Notes: generated from the letters alone by a model not told the origin. Shown: positions 21,377-34,810, numbered from the stretch's first letter. The stretch: 64,000 bases of DNA from Limnanthes douglasii subsp. nivea (GCA_036936605.1 JAUPFV010000001.1:342189081-342253080); one strand, 5' to 3'. Made by a program: numbers and translations.

Positions 21377-21915
21377 TTGGCTTATACATATGAGGTTATT
21401 AACTCTAAGCATGAGAACTTCATACATGCAATGCAAAGTGAGGATAAAGCCAAGTGGCTTCTTGCTACGAAGAAGGAAATGATTTCGCTTCACAAAAAAA
21501 ATACATGGAATATGGTAGACAAACCTGAAGGTCATAGACTAGTTGATTCAAAGTGGATTTTCAGAAATAATGAAGAAATTCTTGGGGTTTCAGAGGCCAA
21601 GTACAAGGTCAAGATGGTCGCTAAATGATTCACTCAATACAAGAGCGTGGATTGCAATGAGATATTCTCCCATGTAGTGATACATAATTCAATCAAGTTT
21701 GACCAGATAAACATCAAGACAACTTTCCTACACATGACCATTGAGTAAAACATCTATATGAAATAATTTGAAAAATTGGTAAACAACAAAATGAGTGACT
21801 CGGTATTTCTATTGAATACAATATTATACGGTCTGAAGCAATCTCTTAGGCATTTGTATACGTGTTTTGATGATTTCATGGTCAAAAGTGGTTGTGTAAG
21901 AAACAATTATGAAGA
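21377..21915 (+). pseudogene. Copia-E reverse transcriptase, first part
   Basis: The frame reads EDKAKWLLATKKEMISLHKKNTW then LVDSKWIFRNNEEI, then KYKVKMVAK and a stop, followed by NEIFSHVV and LLNTILYGLKQS in neighbouring frames. These are the copia RT N-terminal motifs (W..AM..E..SL..N.TW, KWIFK.K, YKARLVAKG, L.KALYGLKQ). Interrupted at 21,916 by Gypsy-B. Confidence 0.8.
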
Positions 21916-22434
21916 TGATAAGGTTATATCATATAGATAGTATATATTCATTATAATGATGAGGTAAGTATATATCGAAGGCTAACAAAAGGATAAAGTG
22001 CAGATAAAAAAAGGAAACGAAGGGTGAGCCAAAATTTATATGAAACGAGGGTCATAAAAGGTATAATACGAGGATCATAAAGAAGATATTAGACGAGGGT
22101 CATAAAGAAATATGAGGCTATGATCATAAGGAAGATACAAGACGAGCACATAGAGAGTTTACTCAAACGGTTATATCAGAAAAATATGTGTAATCATGTT
22201 ACAGGTTATTAAGAAACATGGCTAGACAGTTATTACAAAATGTAGTTGGACGGTTACAACAATATAACACGTCTAAGATATATAAATATGAAGGAAAGTC
22301 TGCATTTAGAAGGAAAGTCTCTGTTTAGAAGTTGATCACATTTTAATAGTAAAAATTATTATATTCAGAGCGATATTCTTTCAAGATTATTTCTCGTTAT
22401 CTTGACTTTATATTTGAGGAGGAAATCTCTTATC
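21916..22434 (+). repeat. Gypsy-B 5' LTR
   Basis: Begins TGATAAGGTTATATC and ends TCTCTTATCA. It contains repeated ACGAGGGTCATAAAG words, also seen in the 3' copy. Confidence 0.8.
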
Positions 22435-22439
22435 AAATT

Positions 22440-22451
22440 TGGCACCGTATT
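22440..22451 (+). promoter_or_regulatory. Gypsy-B primer binding site
   Basis: TGGCACCGTATT, five bases after the LTR. Gypsy-D carries the same site as TGGCACCGTCTG at 41,974. Confidence 0.7.
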
Positions 22452-24235
22452 TGGGAAAAAAATTATTTTTAAAAAGTTCAAGTTTAGTGATATCAATTTA
22501 TGATGATAAGATCGAGAATTGAAAGGAAAACACCAATGATTCGTTTAATTCAAGGAAATGAGGTGATTGTTTTGGGAATCGTGATAACCTAACGGTTGGC
22601 GAAAGAAACTCATAACGAGATCCACTTTTTAGCATGAAAACTACTACGTGTGATGCAATTGGACAAGAAAAAAAGACTCAAGAAGTTATGATGGAAAATG
22701 GTAATCAACCAATCAGAGTGGGATATGGTGTGGATGATGGAGTTAACCAAGTACAAAGTGGTCTAGTTGGTGTAGTAGCTTGCTTGCACGCTTATCCTAT
22801 ACTAATTCAAGGATAAAATCTCTCTAAGAAATATATGTCGGCTACATTATCTATTTTTTAGTTTTTAGAAATGCAGATCAAATAATTAAAACAAGAGCAA
22901 GTTAGAGCTAGTCAATTATAGTTTGAAAGAGACCAAAAAACTAAAGTTAGGATGTAGAATTTACCAAAGCGTTACTGTTGACAAAGAAGGTTATATCGAA
23001 AAATAATAGAAAGTAGAGTTTGAACTTTAGAGATAGTAAGGCAAGTTATACAGATACTATGAAAGAAAAACGGTAACATTTAGGAATGAAAAAGAAGATG
23101 TTACACAAATAGGTGAGATGAGTAGTAAAAAGCAAAAGAAAAGAAAGCTGTAAAATGCTGATTATGAAGGTCAGTCAAGCAATAAGGTTTCAAAGAAAAA
23201 TAATAAGACGTAAAAGATGGATTATAATAAATGAAGACCAAAAATAGAAGCTTATATACTTCAGGAATCTTTATTTGACTCTGGAAATTCTTGAGGGAAC
23301 ATTTCCTCAAAATTTGACCCATAATCAAATAGACACTTATGATGGTTAAGAGGATCCTGAACGCGATCTAGAATAGATCAGAAATAAGATGATATTCAAT
23401 GTATATGATGTTTTACTATGCATAATTGTTTCAATGATTAAAGAAAACATGCTGGTTGGTTTAAAGCGCACAAGAATAAGAGTGGTTCCATTATGAATAG
23501 TCCTATTAAATCTAAGAATATGGCAAGATCATGTTAATTTATCAGATTCAAAGAATCTAAGAGGATTACCTTTTCTTGCCCAAAACCTCAAAACTCAAAG
23601 GTTCTTGTACAAGACACGAGGATAAATGACGTGGTGAGGCATGCTGAAGTAGTAAGAACTCCAATAAATAGACCAAAGGTCTCATATTATGAGAAATCGA
23701 CTTGGAGATTTACTGCTCTGAGTGATAATATTGCGGTTATTTTTTATAAAATAAAAGGGAAAGATAAGTACCAAACTCCTTGTGTCATTTGGCTCCAAGC
23801 AATGAAATATCCTGTAGGTATGTTTTTGCATACCATAATGATCATTGTCACATGAATATTGGTTGTTGAGAATGATGGGAAGATATTCAAAGGTTCATCT
23901 ATAGTGGTGATCTTATTCAGTTCATTAAGAATAAGGGAGGATGGAGAAACAAATAAAAAAGTAATGATGAGCAAAAGGAAAAATGAATAGAAAAGAAGAA
24001 GAAGAAGGGAAAACAACAGTTTTCACATACTATTTTTTTGTGGTGATACTATGTATGGGATGAGTTCAGTTTCTAGGGAAAGCACAATAAATACTTAGAG
24101 GTTCACTTGGTCAACGATTCATCATACCATAATTATCAGAAACCAATCGATGATATAATATTTAACGATGGTAATTTAAGAAGAGTCGTCACCCTTTATG
24201 AAGAGACGTTGATATCTAATCTAGATGTATCTTGA
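22452..24235 (+). pseudogene. Gypsy-B gag region, decayed
   Basis: Around 23,300-23,480 the translation gives FPQNLTHNQIDTYDG.EDPERDLE, the gag motif (FxAPxFxxYDGxxDPxxHL). The rest, including the frames 22,634-22,816 and 23,631-23,855, is too degraded to assign residue by residue. Confidence 0.5.
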
Positions 24236-24536
24236 GTTATGCTCACGCGAGTTTTGGTAGACAATGAAAAATCTTCCATTATCATTTTCAAAAAATGTTA
24301 TGAGAGAATTATTGGAGTACATTCATATAAGCCCCCCGACAAGAAGTTGGTTACCTATGAGGGAAAGTCTTCTAGTTAGTGGCGAGGTTAAACTTTTGGG
24401 AACTGTTCAGTATGGTAGTACCGAGAAAGTTGTAATCACTATATTCATGATAATCGATGCCTCTCACTCATACCATGCGGTTGTGGAACCGTTGTGGTTA
24501 CACAAAATTGAAGAAATGACCTATTCTTTTTTGTAG
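24236..24536 (+). pseudogene. Gypsy-B aspartic protease
   Basis: Reads TRVLVDNEKSSIIIFKKCYERI, then VSGEVKLLGTVQYG and FMIIDASHSYHAVVEPLWLHKI. This matches the Ty3 protease RRxLVDNGSSxDILF ... FLVVDxxSxYNAILGRPxLHKI. The catalytic triad DNGSS reads DNEKSS. Confidence 0.65.
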
Positions 24537-24839
24537 TGTCTTAAATGTCCCGTTGGAAATCTGGTTAGGATATCTTGAGGTAGTTAGAGAACAACTGATA
24601 ATTGCTATACAGTCTCTCTAAAACCTGAGAAATTGGCTCAATAACAATCAAATAATTTTGGAGAGAGTCATCAACCGGATGGAAGTGATTGTTTTAAGAA
24701 AATATTGAAAATCCTAGAGATGAGATACAATACGATGAACATTTGGGTGAACTAATCGAAGAAATGCTAGCAAGTGGACATGTGCTTAAAATTGAAAATA
24801 AACAAAATCAGAATTTGAAGCTGAAATTAGTATAATTAT

Positions 24840-26340
24840 TAAAAATCGGATGTTTTTGTTTGGAGTAGTGACAATGTATCCAGGGTTAGTTCATCTGTCA
24901 TGAGTTGGTAATCGATAAGAGGTTGAAGACGGTTTGTTAAATGAGAAGGGCTTTCTCTTCTAAGAAAGAACAGGTCGTCGTCAAAGAGGTGGAAAAGTTT
25001 TTAAGACTTGGACACATTATAGAATAAATATATCAAACTTGGGTTACTAATTTTGATGAGTCCGGATTTTATTGCCACTCTTTATGAGAACCGGACATGG
25101 GCAATTCGGACAACACCCAGCCACTGAACTATCCGAAGTGAACTAATGTACTAAAAACTTAATCACTACATGACTAAGGTAATTACTTACCTGCTTAAAA
25201 CTAATGGGTCTTTGAACTCGACCCAAATCTATAAGTCAACCCGAAAGACCGTGTGGCCCACAATTAAGGGTATAAATATCCAACCACTTTCATTTAATGA
25301 GGGTAATGAAAATTAAATACAACCAGGCAGCTCTAATCTCTCACTACAATCCATCCAAACATTAAATACATTTGAAACACCACAAAACTTTGGACAAAAT
25401 TACCCTCAACAAAAAATAAACCTCACTAAATTCAGTATTGGCAAAAAAGAAGAATGAACAATAAAAAAAGTAAGTAGATTTTACAGATCTTAACAAAGCA
25501 TGTCCAAATGACGGATTTTTTTCCTCATACCGCCCAATTAGTAAAAGCGGCCTCGGGTCACAAATATTTATCATTCATTGTTACATATTCAGGATACAAC
25601 CATATTCGAATACATCCAAATGATGAGGATCATACTATTTTTAGACATACAGAGGTTTGTATTGTTTCAAAATGATGCATTTTGGTTTGAAAAATTGAGG
25701 GTCGACTTACTTAAAGGTTTTCAACTAGATATTTGAAAAACAGATGGGAAACTATTGAGGTATACATAGACGATATGATTGTAAAATTATATTAGGGATC
25801 ATCATATTTAAGTTTTATTTGAAATATTCGAGAATTTGAGAAACTTTAATCTTAAATTGAACCATTTAAAGTGTTCATTTATAGTTAGAAGCGGAAGTTT
25901 TCTTGGGTACATCATCAAGAAGAATGGATTCAAATCCAATGTTGAACAACTAAAATAATTAATAACCATGGAGCCACCAAGAAATATTAAAGAGGTTTAG
26001 AGGTTAACGGGTCGACTAGAGGAATTATCATGGTTTATTTCTAAAACTTTTGATAAAAGACATTATTTCTTTGAACTCCTTAAAGGAGCAAAGAATTTCA
26101 ACTCGAATGAAGAATATGGTGAGGTATTTTATGTTTTAAAATAGTATTTGACCTCAACATAGATTCTTTACGCTCCAATACAAAGTGAATTATTGTATTT
26201 ACCTTTGTCTGCCTCCAACCATATTGTGAGTATCATCTTGGTTAGAAAAGATGAAGAGGTACAAAGAGAATTTTTTTACATAAGGAAGAGTCTCATTGAT
26301 GCTGAAAAAGATATTTGAATCTAGAAAAATTGGCTTTAGG
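24840..26340 (+). pseudogene. Gypsy-B reverse transcriptase and RNase H, decayed
   Basis: FVWSSDNV..., RRAFSSKKEQVVVKEVEKFLRLGHIIE, then (after the solo LTR) VDFTDLNKACPNDGFF, later LTGRL.ELSWFISKTFDK and FYIRKSLIDAEK. This is the RT-RNase H order of Ty3 elements. A solo LTR at 25,062-25,433 interrupts it. Confidence 0.65.
25062..25433 (-). repeat. Solo LTR of the Element C family inside Gypsy-B RT
   Basis: Reads TGATGAGTCCGGATTTT from the left. Its reverse complement aligns with the Element C LTR at 35.4-35.7 kb: GGTTGGATATTTATACCC, GTTCAAAGACCCATTAG, TTTTTAGTAC, then CGGACTCATCA. There is no internal region and no second copy next to it, so it is a solo LTR. CTAAT-like sequence on both sides may be its target duplication. 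Confidence 0.65.
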
Positions 26341-26779
26341 ATTGCTGGTAGCTGCAAGAAAAATGACATTATACTTTTATATTTATACCATCGCCCTACA
26401 AATTTCTTTTCCTTTAATAAATGTGCTACAAAATAATATCATATATTTGGAGCAAAAGTTATACGAATAATATCATATTCTCAATTGGTAATAAGTCAAA
26501 CAAAATATGTATCTGAGGTAAAGCGAGAGAGTATGCAGGGGTACTTAGAGGTATTACAAGAATGGGAAAATAAATTCAAAAGAGTATAACACAAACATGA
26601 ACCTCGTCTAAATAACTCATTTGCAAATTCTTTGGGAAAAACAGGAGTTTCAGGAGTTAATTCACTTGTTATCATTCAAGAACGGACATATAAAGATAAC
26701 AATGAGTATGAATTTGAGGTCTTGAAAATATAAATAGTTGAAAAGTGGAAACAATAGTTTTTGTTATATTTGAAAGATC

Positions 26780-27880
26780 AGATCCTCCCTAAATGACAAG
26801 TCGAGGCTCGAGCATTGAGAATATGAGTTGTTAAGTACACAATTCTTTATGAGATTTTATATAGTTAGAGTGGTACAAGACCAATGTTACAATGTTTGAA
26901 CAAATATGAGTCTATCTTTATTCTTATAGATTTTTACAAAGGCGTTACCGAGGCTCGTTGTGGACATAAAAGTTTGGCAGACGTTTCCTTACTTTAGTTT
27001 TTTATTTGTCAAAGTTAGCAGCAAATATTGAGGCCATTTTGCACGGATTTGTTTTATGTCAGAAGTATGCTAATACAAGCTATTTTCCTAGAGAATCAAC
27101 AAGCGTAGTTCCAGTGCCTTGTCTATTTGTTAAATGGGGGATCAGCCTAGTGTTACCCTTGCCAATATCTAAAGAAAACAAAAATTTAAAGTAGTGGTTG
27201 TTAACTACTTTACAAAATGGGCTGAAGCAAAAGCCTTGTACAAGATAAGGGCTTAAGAAACTTGCTCATTCTTGCAAAACCATATTTTATCAAGGTTTGG
27301 GATTCCAAGAAATTCAATGACATATAATGGAACTCAATTTCAAAATGAAATGATGACGATGTTTTTTAGAAGATATGAGGTGAAATAACATTTTCACTCT
27401 ATATTACCCCCAAGAAAACAGAGAAATACAAGTGACAAACATAACTATTATAGATGACATAAAGAAAAATATTGTGGGAGCTAGAGGAAAGTAACCAGAC
27501 AAATTAGTTGAGGTACTTTGGGTGTCTAAGACAACCGACTACATGAGAATCTCATTTTTCTTTAGCAATGACATGCAAGTTGTACTTCCAACACAAATCA
27601 CCATCTCTATTCATAGAATAAAATATTATTTATAAGACCATGACACTAAAGGAATACAAATTTTTATTGATTTGATTTAAGAACGACGAGATCAAACTCA
27701 GGTTAGGGCAAAGCATTATAAAAGTCTAATTAAGAGAAAATTCAATTGGAAACTAAAGCCCAAAGTTCTTAAAGAAGGTTATATGGTAATGAAGAAATTT
27801 CACAAGGGCCAAAGGGTGAAAATACAAGAAAACTAACTCCAAATTGGGATGGATCGTACCAAGTTATTTCTAAATGACAT
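26780..27880 (+). pseudogene. Gypsy-B integrase, decayed
   Basis: Recognisable pieces: RALRI.VVKYTILYEILY, then VVVNYFTKWAEAKAL, RFGIPRNSMTYNGTQFQNEMM and a C-terminal WDGSYQV-like stretch, in alternating frames. The domain order is that of Ty3 integrase. No active-site set can be assembled with confidence. Confidence 0.55.
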
Positions 27881-28289
27881 CATGAGGCGTATCGATTAGA
27901 AGACATGGATTGAAACGCACTAAAATACCATTGTAATATTCCAGCTTTTAAAATGTATATCGGAAGTTTGTATAATGTGGTTGTGTACTATTTTTCCATT
28001 CTGGTGGTGCAAAATGTTTTTTAATGAGCCACGTTGTAAGCCAGTTTGTTAATAAAGAAATTTGACTTTGAAAAACAATTGTTGTTTATATTCAAAAATA
28101 GTAACCTGAAGAGAAAAATAGATATTCGATTTCAACAGATAATAAAGATAGATGTTTGAATTGGAAAGGTAAATGACTTAGTTCGCTAATAAAAGCCAGA
28201 TATTAAATCTAATTATTTGAGTTATAAAAATTCGACAAAGTAATAGAATAAGCTATACGAACGAGGTCGTATATAATGATAGGTAAGTG

Positions 28290-28650
28290 AACATGATTAA
28301 TGAACCAATCCTAAGGTTGAAAGACCATAAGGTTATGCAACTGACTATACTGAGCCGTGACTTAAAATGACAAGTTAGTGAAAATACTTAATAAACCAAA
28401 CCTAAGGTTGAAAAACCACAAGGTTACGCAAGTGGCATACAGAGTCTTGGCTTAATATGTCAAAGTAAGAAAATTGGTTAAGAAACCAAGCCTAAGGTTG
28501 AAAAACTATAAGGTTACACAAATAGCCATACTAAACCATCATTTAAAATGTCAAAGTAATAAAAGTTATGAATAAACCAAGCATAAGATTATTAGGTCAT
28601 AAGGTTACGCAAGTGACTGTATTGGATCCTGACGCAATAGTCAAATGCAT
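28290..28650. repeat. Tandem repeat, about 90 bp period, 3' of Gypsy-B integrase
   Basis: The word CCTAAGGTTGAAA..ATAAGGTTA recurs at 28,311, 28,402, 28,492 and (diverged) 28,582: four units of 90-91 bp. Confidence 0.75.
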
Positions 28651-31600
28651 ATATTGATCCGACAACAGGAATAAAAGTATAAATACGTTGTTAGAATAAA
28701 GATAAATAAAGTGGAAGCAAAATCCGGTCACAGTCTAGAGTCAAGTACAAACTATGAAGATTTCATCAAGAAAGCACAACCATATTAAGAAGAAGTAATT
28801 TACTAAGATAAATAAATTCCTTCAGCAATAACCTCTTCAAATCAGCTGGTACGGGGTAGTGAAATTCTTTCGGTAACGACCTCGCCAACGTGGTTAGTAT
28901 GAGGTGGAATTATATTGACGATTATATAATCATTTTGTCAATTAAAAGGTACAGTGATGACGTCTTCATAGTTTTGACTAGTACGAGATACATTGGTGAC
29001 ACCCTCATCAATAATATGATTCCCTTCAATAATAATTACTTCATTATCATGCTTTTTATCTTTAGTTTATTCTGTACTCCTCTTCATCACATGTCAAACC
29101 AAGATTCCCATCTTCATAAACAAAAAACTTGAGATCTCCCAAGATTACGTTAGGATTTTTTTTTCTTTCAGATTTGTACGATAAAATATTTTTGAACTTT
29201 TGAAACCAGACTTTAGGCTGCAGATATATCTTGTTTTTGTTTTATCCTAATAGTTTTTAAAACATCTTTCAAAACATTTTTCTTATCATCTTTTACAAAA
29301 TTTTAATTGCTTCAACTTTATTTGCTTAAAAATTACCAAGTTTCTCTTGAAAAATTCTAACTTTAGATTTCTAAACAATGTTTTTTAGATTTCCAAATAA
29401 TGTTTTTAGATTTCAAAGCAACTTTATATGTCAGACATTATTTTGATAAACCTGATTTACATTTCAAGTACTTGCAAAGGAAGGTTCGTGCATTTTTTTT
29501 CCTTGGTTATTGGATGATTAAAAGAGGCATTAAGGAGTTTCTTGTTGACAAAAAAAAATCTTGTTAGAGGTAGGGACCTCATCATAAGCAAGAATATTTT
29601 TCATTATGATAATAAGGATTGTGTTAGAAGCAAAACAATTCTTCTTGTTTAGAAGAATGGAGGTATTTTCCTTTTTAGTAGCACATATTGTATCAGAGGT
29701 AGAAGTATTTTTATTGTGAGTATGGACCTTATTAGAGGTGAAAAAACGTTTCTTCTTGGAAACAAGGACCCAATTGACTCTTTTGAGTGTGCATACCTTT
29801 TTCTTATGAGGTTCCTCTCACGGTACATGGTCAGTTTTTAAAAGTGTCAATATTTATATTATGGGATAAATATTTACAACACAATATTTTTTTTTCTTTC
29901 GGGTAAGGTTATCTTTAGGAACGCCGAGATCATTATTCAGGCGAAAGAAATATGCATAATGATCATATTGTTTTTTCTCTCAAAAAATATATCCAAAAGA
30001 GGCATCATCACTATCTTTTGATGATTATTTTTGGAAACTTCAAACAAAGCCCAAACTTTTTTTTGTTATACATTCATTGAAAAACCACACCTTAAAAATT
30101 TTCAAGGGTAGCTTCTTCGTTGGTTAAAATAAAGATAACTTGCCATCATAAGTCGTGGTGAATTTTTGGATAGGCCAAAGACCAACTAACAAGAAAGTTT
30201 CTTACGTAAAAAGAAAGTGGTATTCAAGATACCAAACCAAGACAAATGATTTATGTCACTACCTTTATAAACATTTCTAAAGAGTTGTTGATAATGAGCA
30301 ATATTTATAAAAGAGTAAAACGCACAAGAGAATCATCAGTAAAGTAGACAAAAAAGAAAACTAAAACATAATTAAACAAATCCTACTTTGTGTGTTTTCA
30401 TCAACCTTCATCCGACTTGGCCATATTCTTGTTCAATTAGATCTTCCTAATTCATGGTTATAATAATTAAAGAGTTTTCCTAGTGATGGTCAGAAGTGGG
30501 AAAATTAGCAATTCAATTCAAGTAATTTATAGAAATATAATAAAAATGGTTTTAGATTGTCTCAAAATATTGATGTTTGTGAGGAAGTTTGGTGGATGTA
30601 CACGTAGTTTCAAACTTTTTGAGCTAATAATTACATTGAGTATCGTACGCCATCTATTAGCAGTTTGTTGGGTAGAACATATGCGAACGTATCTGAAAAA
30701 AACTTGGATGAAGTGATAAAGAGTGAATCGAAGACCCATTGAAATATAGTAGTAAGTAAACATGTTTCTTCTTTTCTATTCTGATGGGATAATTCGCTAT
30801 GTTTAGGAACGCGAGTAGAAACATTGTTAGGAAAATTGTATTCAAGTCTAAAGAGATAATATTCATCTTAAGTAATATGTTTATAGGTATTAGATGATTG
30901 ACAAAAAACATCATCTGAAAATTGTTTTTTTTCCAACATCTACATGAGGAAGTTTGCTCTTGGCTAATTTCGAAGGTCGTTTATTTTTTAGAGCCATTTG
31001 GAGATTAAGAGAAGAAATGTTATTACCATTGTTTTTAAATTAAATAATTTTTGTGTTTCATTTTTCAACAAAGATAAGGAAGATAAAATGTAGGCTTATT
31101 GGGGAATTCCTAAGAATAAGAAGTTAAGTTAACACTACGATTCAAATGGTGAAGCATGAAGAGAATTGTTTGTTACAAGATTGGAATGTTTTTCTAAAAC
31201 AATATTAAGACTTGTTACCAAAGTAAATTTGATAAGAAATCAAAACATACATAAACAAAAAAGGTATATTGAGGAATCAATATAGAAAACACTTGCGAAA
31301 AATAATTGAAGGCGAAAGCAAAGTCGGAGATTTTGAAGCTTTAATAGAGGTAGTACATATAATGGATACGTTTTGGAGAGAGAGACTAGAGAAAAAGAAA
31401 ATATGAAAAAATAATATTTTCAGTATAAAAATAGGGGATACGTTTGCAATGAATCCGAGTTGTTGGATTAAATTGAAATCGACGATGAAAATTAATGAAT
31501 ATATTCTGAAAAAGGAAATGATTTAATTTTTGAAAGGTGGACTATTTCTTAAAATATGTCAGAATTTTTAAGTGGTTAATATAAGAGTTAGGTACACGTG

Positions 31601-31759
31601 TCAGTATAAATCTGGACGTTAAAAAATTTATGCACGCCGATATTTAAAAAATAAAAGTAATAATTATTAAATTGCTTGATGTTACCCTGTCTAAGTATTC
31701 TTTAGTAATCTTTTAAAAAATTATTAAAAAAATAATAATTTAAGGACTAAGATAGGCTT
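28651..31759. other. Gypsy-B 3' untranslated tail, no gene recognised
   Basis: AT-rich, with short frames only. Related Tat elements carry an antisense extra ORF here; I looked for it on the minus strand (especially 30.5-30.9 kb) and could not make a convincing match. Confidence 0.45.
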
Positions 31760-32300
31760 TGATAAGGTTATATCCTATAGATAGTATATATTTTTTGTAA
31801 CCACAAGATACATATTTATTAAAGGCCAGTAAGAGGATAAAATGCAGATAATAAGACGCAAATAAAAGACGAGGCATCACATATATGAGACAAGGTTCAG
31901 AAGAGCTATAAGTCGAGGATCATAAAGAAGATATTAGATGAGGGTCATAAAAAAATACGAGACGAGGGTCATAAAGAGGATATAAGACGAGCATAACGAG
32001 AGGTTATTCAAAATGTTATATTATAATAACATGTGACATCATGTTATAGATTATTAAAAAGATGCGTAAACAATTATTAAGAAACATGCCTAGACAGTTA
32101 TTAAGAAACATGTTTGGATGGTTACAAGAAGATAACACATTTAAAGATAACATCTTGTAAACTGTATAAATAAGGAGAAAAGTCTCCATTTAGAGAATGA
32201 TCACATTTTAATAATAAAAATCATTATATTCAATGCAACATTCATTCTCATTTATTTCTCATCATCGTGGTTTTATTTTTTAGAATGAAACCCCTTATCA
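31760..32300 (+). repeat. Gypsy-B 3' LTR
   Basis: Begins TGATAAGGTTATATCC, ends CCCCTTATCA, and matches the 5' copy along its length with many substitutions and gaps. Confidence 0.8.
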
Positions 32301-33308
32301 GATAATTTTTTATATGTGAAGAAATATGGTTCCACCAATATATATATTTAATATTGTATGTAGATGATATGTTTATTGTTGGCAATGACAAGTCAAAAAT
32401 TAAGTCGTTAAAGGAAATGTTGAGGATTATTTTTGAGATAAAAGACCTAGGCTCAGACAATAAGATTCTTGCGATGGAGATAACTAGTGATAGACATATG
32501 AGAAATTTGTTTCTATCAGATGACGAATTCTTAGAAAGGTGCTTCATGTGGTAGGTGTTATAGAGGCAAAACCAGTCACTTGTCATATTACTAGACACTT
32601 TAAACTAACATCTTTAAAGGTTAATGTTGAAGACGTGGAAATGCATAAAATAGAAGATATTCCTTATTCCAATGATATGGGAAGTGTAATGTATGCCATG
32701 GTCTGATTTGGATTATGCATCAAGCTTGTTGAGTAGATTCATGTTTAAGCCTCCTGAAAACATTGACAAGATGTTACGTGGATTCAGAGGTACATCAAGA
32801 GATCTACTGGTTTTGTACTGATGTATATAGATGATGGTTTGAGACTCGAAGGTGTTGCGAGTCTTGTTAATTTTGATTATGTTGGTTGTATGGACACTAA
32901 AAATTATTTGATTGGATATGTATTTGTGTTGTTTGGTAGTGCTATAAGTTGAAAGATAATCTTCAACTCGTAGTAGCATTGTCTTCTACCGAAGCTAAAT
33001 ATAATGTTTTAACCAAAGCAATAAAGAAAGCTATGTGGTTAAAAGAAATGCTAAGGAAGCTTGGGGTTCACCAAAAAGTTTTGATGGTGCAATATGATAA
33101 CCAAAATGAAACACATTTGTCAACGAATTAGGTGTTTCATGAATCGGCTAAACATATTGATATTAAAATTTATTTTATAATAAGTGTTCTTGAAAATGGA
33201 GAAATTGTGATAGGATAGTTTCATACGAGCGAAAACCCAGCATATACGTTTACTAAATCGATGATAAAGAACAAGTTCAAGTATTTCTTGGACTTGGTTC
33301 ATATTTGA
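32301..33308 (+). pseudogene. Copia-E reverse transcriptase end and RNase H
   Basis: Starts NFLYVKKYG and reads LILYVDDMFIVGNDKSKI (RT active site YVDDM), FEIKDLG, then RNase H VVALSSTEAKYNVLTKAIKK and MWLKEMLRKLG, and ends with HESAKHIDIKIYFI and HTSENPAYTFTKSM. Stops and a frame change separate the blocks. A purine-rich tract (CCAAGGTGGAGAATT, about 33,370) follows as the expected polypurine tract. Confidence 0.8.
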
Positions 33309-33384
33309 GCATCTGATGCCCTTATAGGGGGTATAAGGAGTTGCAATTTAATTTTCTTTTGATAAAAAAACCAAGGTGGAGAAT

Positions 33385-34263
33385 TATGAGAGTGAGGTTT
33401 AGACTTGCTGGGTAAAGTATAATTGATGTAAATAGTCGAGAAATCAACGATATCGTCATAGGCATCATCGGGGTATTAGTTGATTCAATTAAGGTATTGG
33501 CCGCATGAGCCAGAAAGCCTTTGGTAAAGTCGAGCAACTGCTTATACATGAACGTTATCATCTGAAGCATTGGTTACTTCAACTAGAATGCCATTAGTTA
33601 AACCGAGCATATTCATCTCCCACAAAATAACCAACAAAGGCATTGGTTAGGAAGACATTGGTAAAGTCGAGCAAGGTGAAAGGCATGCGGGTCTTCGGAC
33701 GAGGTGAGGCCTGCTTTGGTCTAAAGAACAATGGATGAAGCAAAGTCTGCACTAGCCACGTGGTGATCACATCAACTTGAGTTATTTTAGTGTGACCGTT
33801 GGTATAAGGTTTCACTCAAAATGGTTAGATCAATCTTTTGTTGGAAGCAGAATAAACTACTATTATTACAACAACAATGGATTTATTTTAGGAGTTTGTT
33901 ATATTCTCTTTTGGAGATAAATTGACACCAAACATTATCAATAATGTTCTTTGGACATCAAGGAAGATGTCAAAACTTTGATGAATGCGCAACAAAAATT
34001 GATAAAGAAAATACTTAGTAGATTTCTTCCTGCGAAAATAAAATCTTAACTTAAAAAGATATTATATGAGCTCTGAAATTATTTAAAACTCACATAAACA
34101 TTATCTATTTGTTATTTTAATTTTGTATACTGTTGTAACTATTGAACCACAAAAGAAATAATATTGGTGTGGCTCAAAATATACGTAGAAAAATTATTGA
34201 ACCACAATAAATCTTATATGTTTTCTTTTTGTTCATATTTTCAATAAAATTATTACGCGTTAA
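33385..34263 (+). repeat. Copia-E 3' LTR
   Basis: Second copy of the Copia-E LTR, starting just after the polypurine tract. It ends next to the left end of MULE-2; the exact end is uncertain. Confidence 0.7.
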
Positions 34264-34673
34264 TGCCATGATTTTTGTTCGGGCCAGGCTAGAAATAAGA
34301 CACAATTTGCTAGATCTCTCACTCTACCCCCTTCTTTTTTCAAACTGAAAGTTGAAATTCTAAAATTGCTCTTTCTCCCTCTAGATTACTACATTCATGC
34401 CATTTACTCTCAAAATTAACCGAAACTTTGAAATTTATCCGTTATTACCCTAAATCCACAGGCTTTCTACCAACATCTACTACTCTAAACCCAGTAAACC
34501 TAAAAAGTTAGCTTTTTTTACCCAAACCCATAAAATCCACCACAAAAAATCTTGAATCAGAGTATCTATGGGCAATGATAAAATGGGCGTCTCTCTAGAA
34601 GACTTACTAGACAAGGAGGAAGCTTACCGCTTGGAGGTAAGAAGCTAAACCCCAGTTTTCGTTTTTTGGTCGT

Positions 34674-34810
34674 GTCGCACGAACATCGTGCGACGAACAG
34701 CTTCGTCATCGCACGAACGTGCGACTATATAACCATAACCGTCGCATGAGACGAGGATAGAAGCATGCCTCGTGTGACAGCACTGAAGACATGTCTCATG
34801 CGACTGAACT
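34674..34810. repeat. Palindrome island in intron 1 of the MULE-2 transposase
   Basis: Built on GTCGCACGA / TCGTGCGAC and GTCGCATGAGAC words. One stem is 34,674-34,682 / 34,686-34,694; a second is TCGCACGAACGTGCGA near 34,710. It occupies the same intron as island 3 of MULE-1 but shares no sequence with it. Confidence 0.8.

Larger units (their letters stand above)
21916..32300 (+). mobile_element. Gypsy-B: old Ty3/gypsy element nested in Copia-E
   Basis: LTRs 21,916-22,434 and 31,760-32,300 both begin TGATAAGG and end near CTTATCA. The 5 bp after the element is GATAA; the 5 bp before is GAAGA, best read as a mutated duplicate because removing the element with GATAA kept restores a good copia RT register (YDNFLYVKK). 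Internal order is gag, protease, RT (with a solo LTR inside), RNase H and integrase, then a 3.9 kb non-coding tail with tandem repeats. All frames are broken. Confidence 0.8.
18147..34263 (+). mobile_element. Copia-E: old Ty1/copia element, split by Gypsy-B
   Basis: Two diverged LTRs (about 18,147-18,988 and 33,385-34,263) flank copia gag-protease, decayed integrase and RT, then the RT end and RNase H after a 10.4 kb insertion. Deleting Gypsy-B rejoins the RT reading across 21,915/32,301. The LTRs differ at something like a quarter of positions with many gaps, so the insertion is old. LTR ends are approximate. Confidence 0.75.

Noticed and set aside
30483..30914. Antisense ORF of the Tat type in Gypsy-B
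   Set aside because: None of the FTELFN, NAWYTLMSC or WENG blocks could be found; the frames look random.
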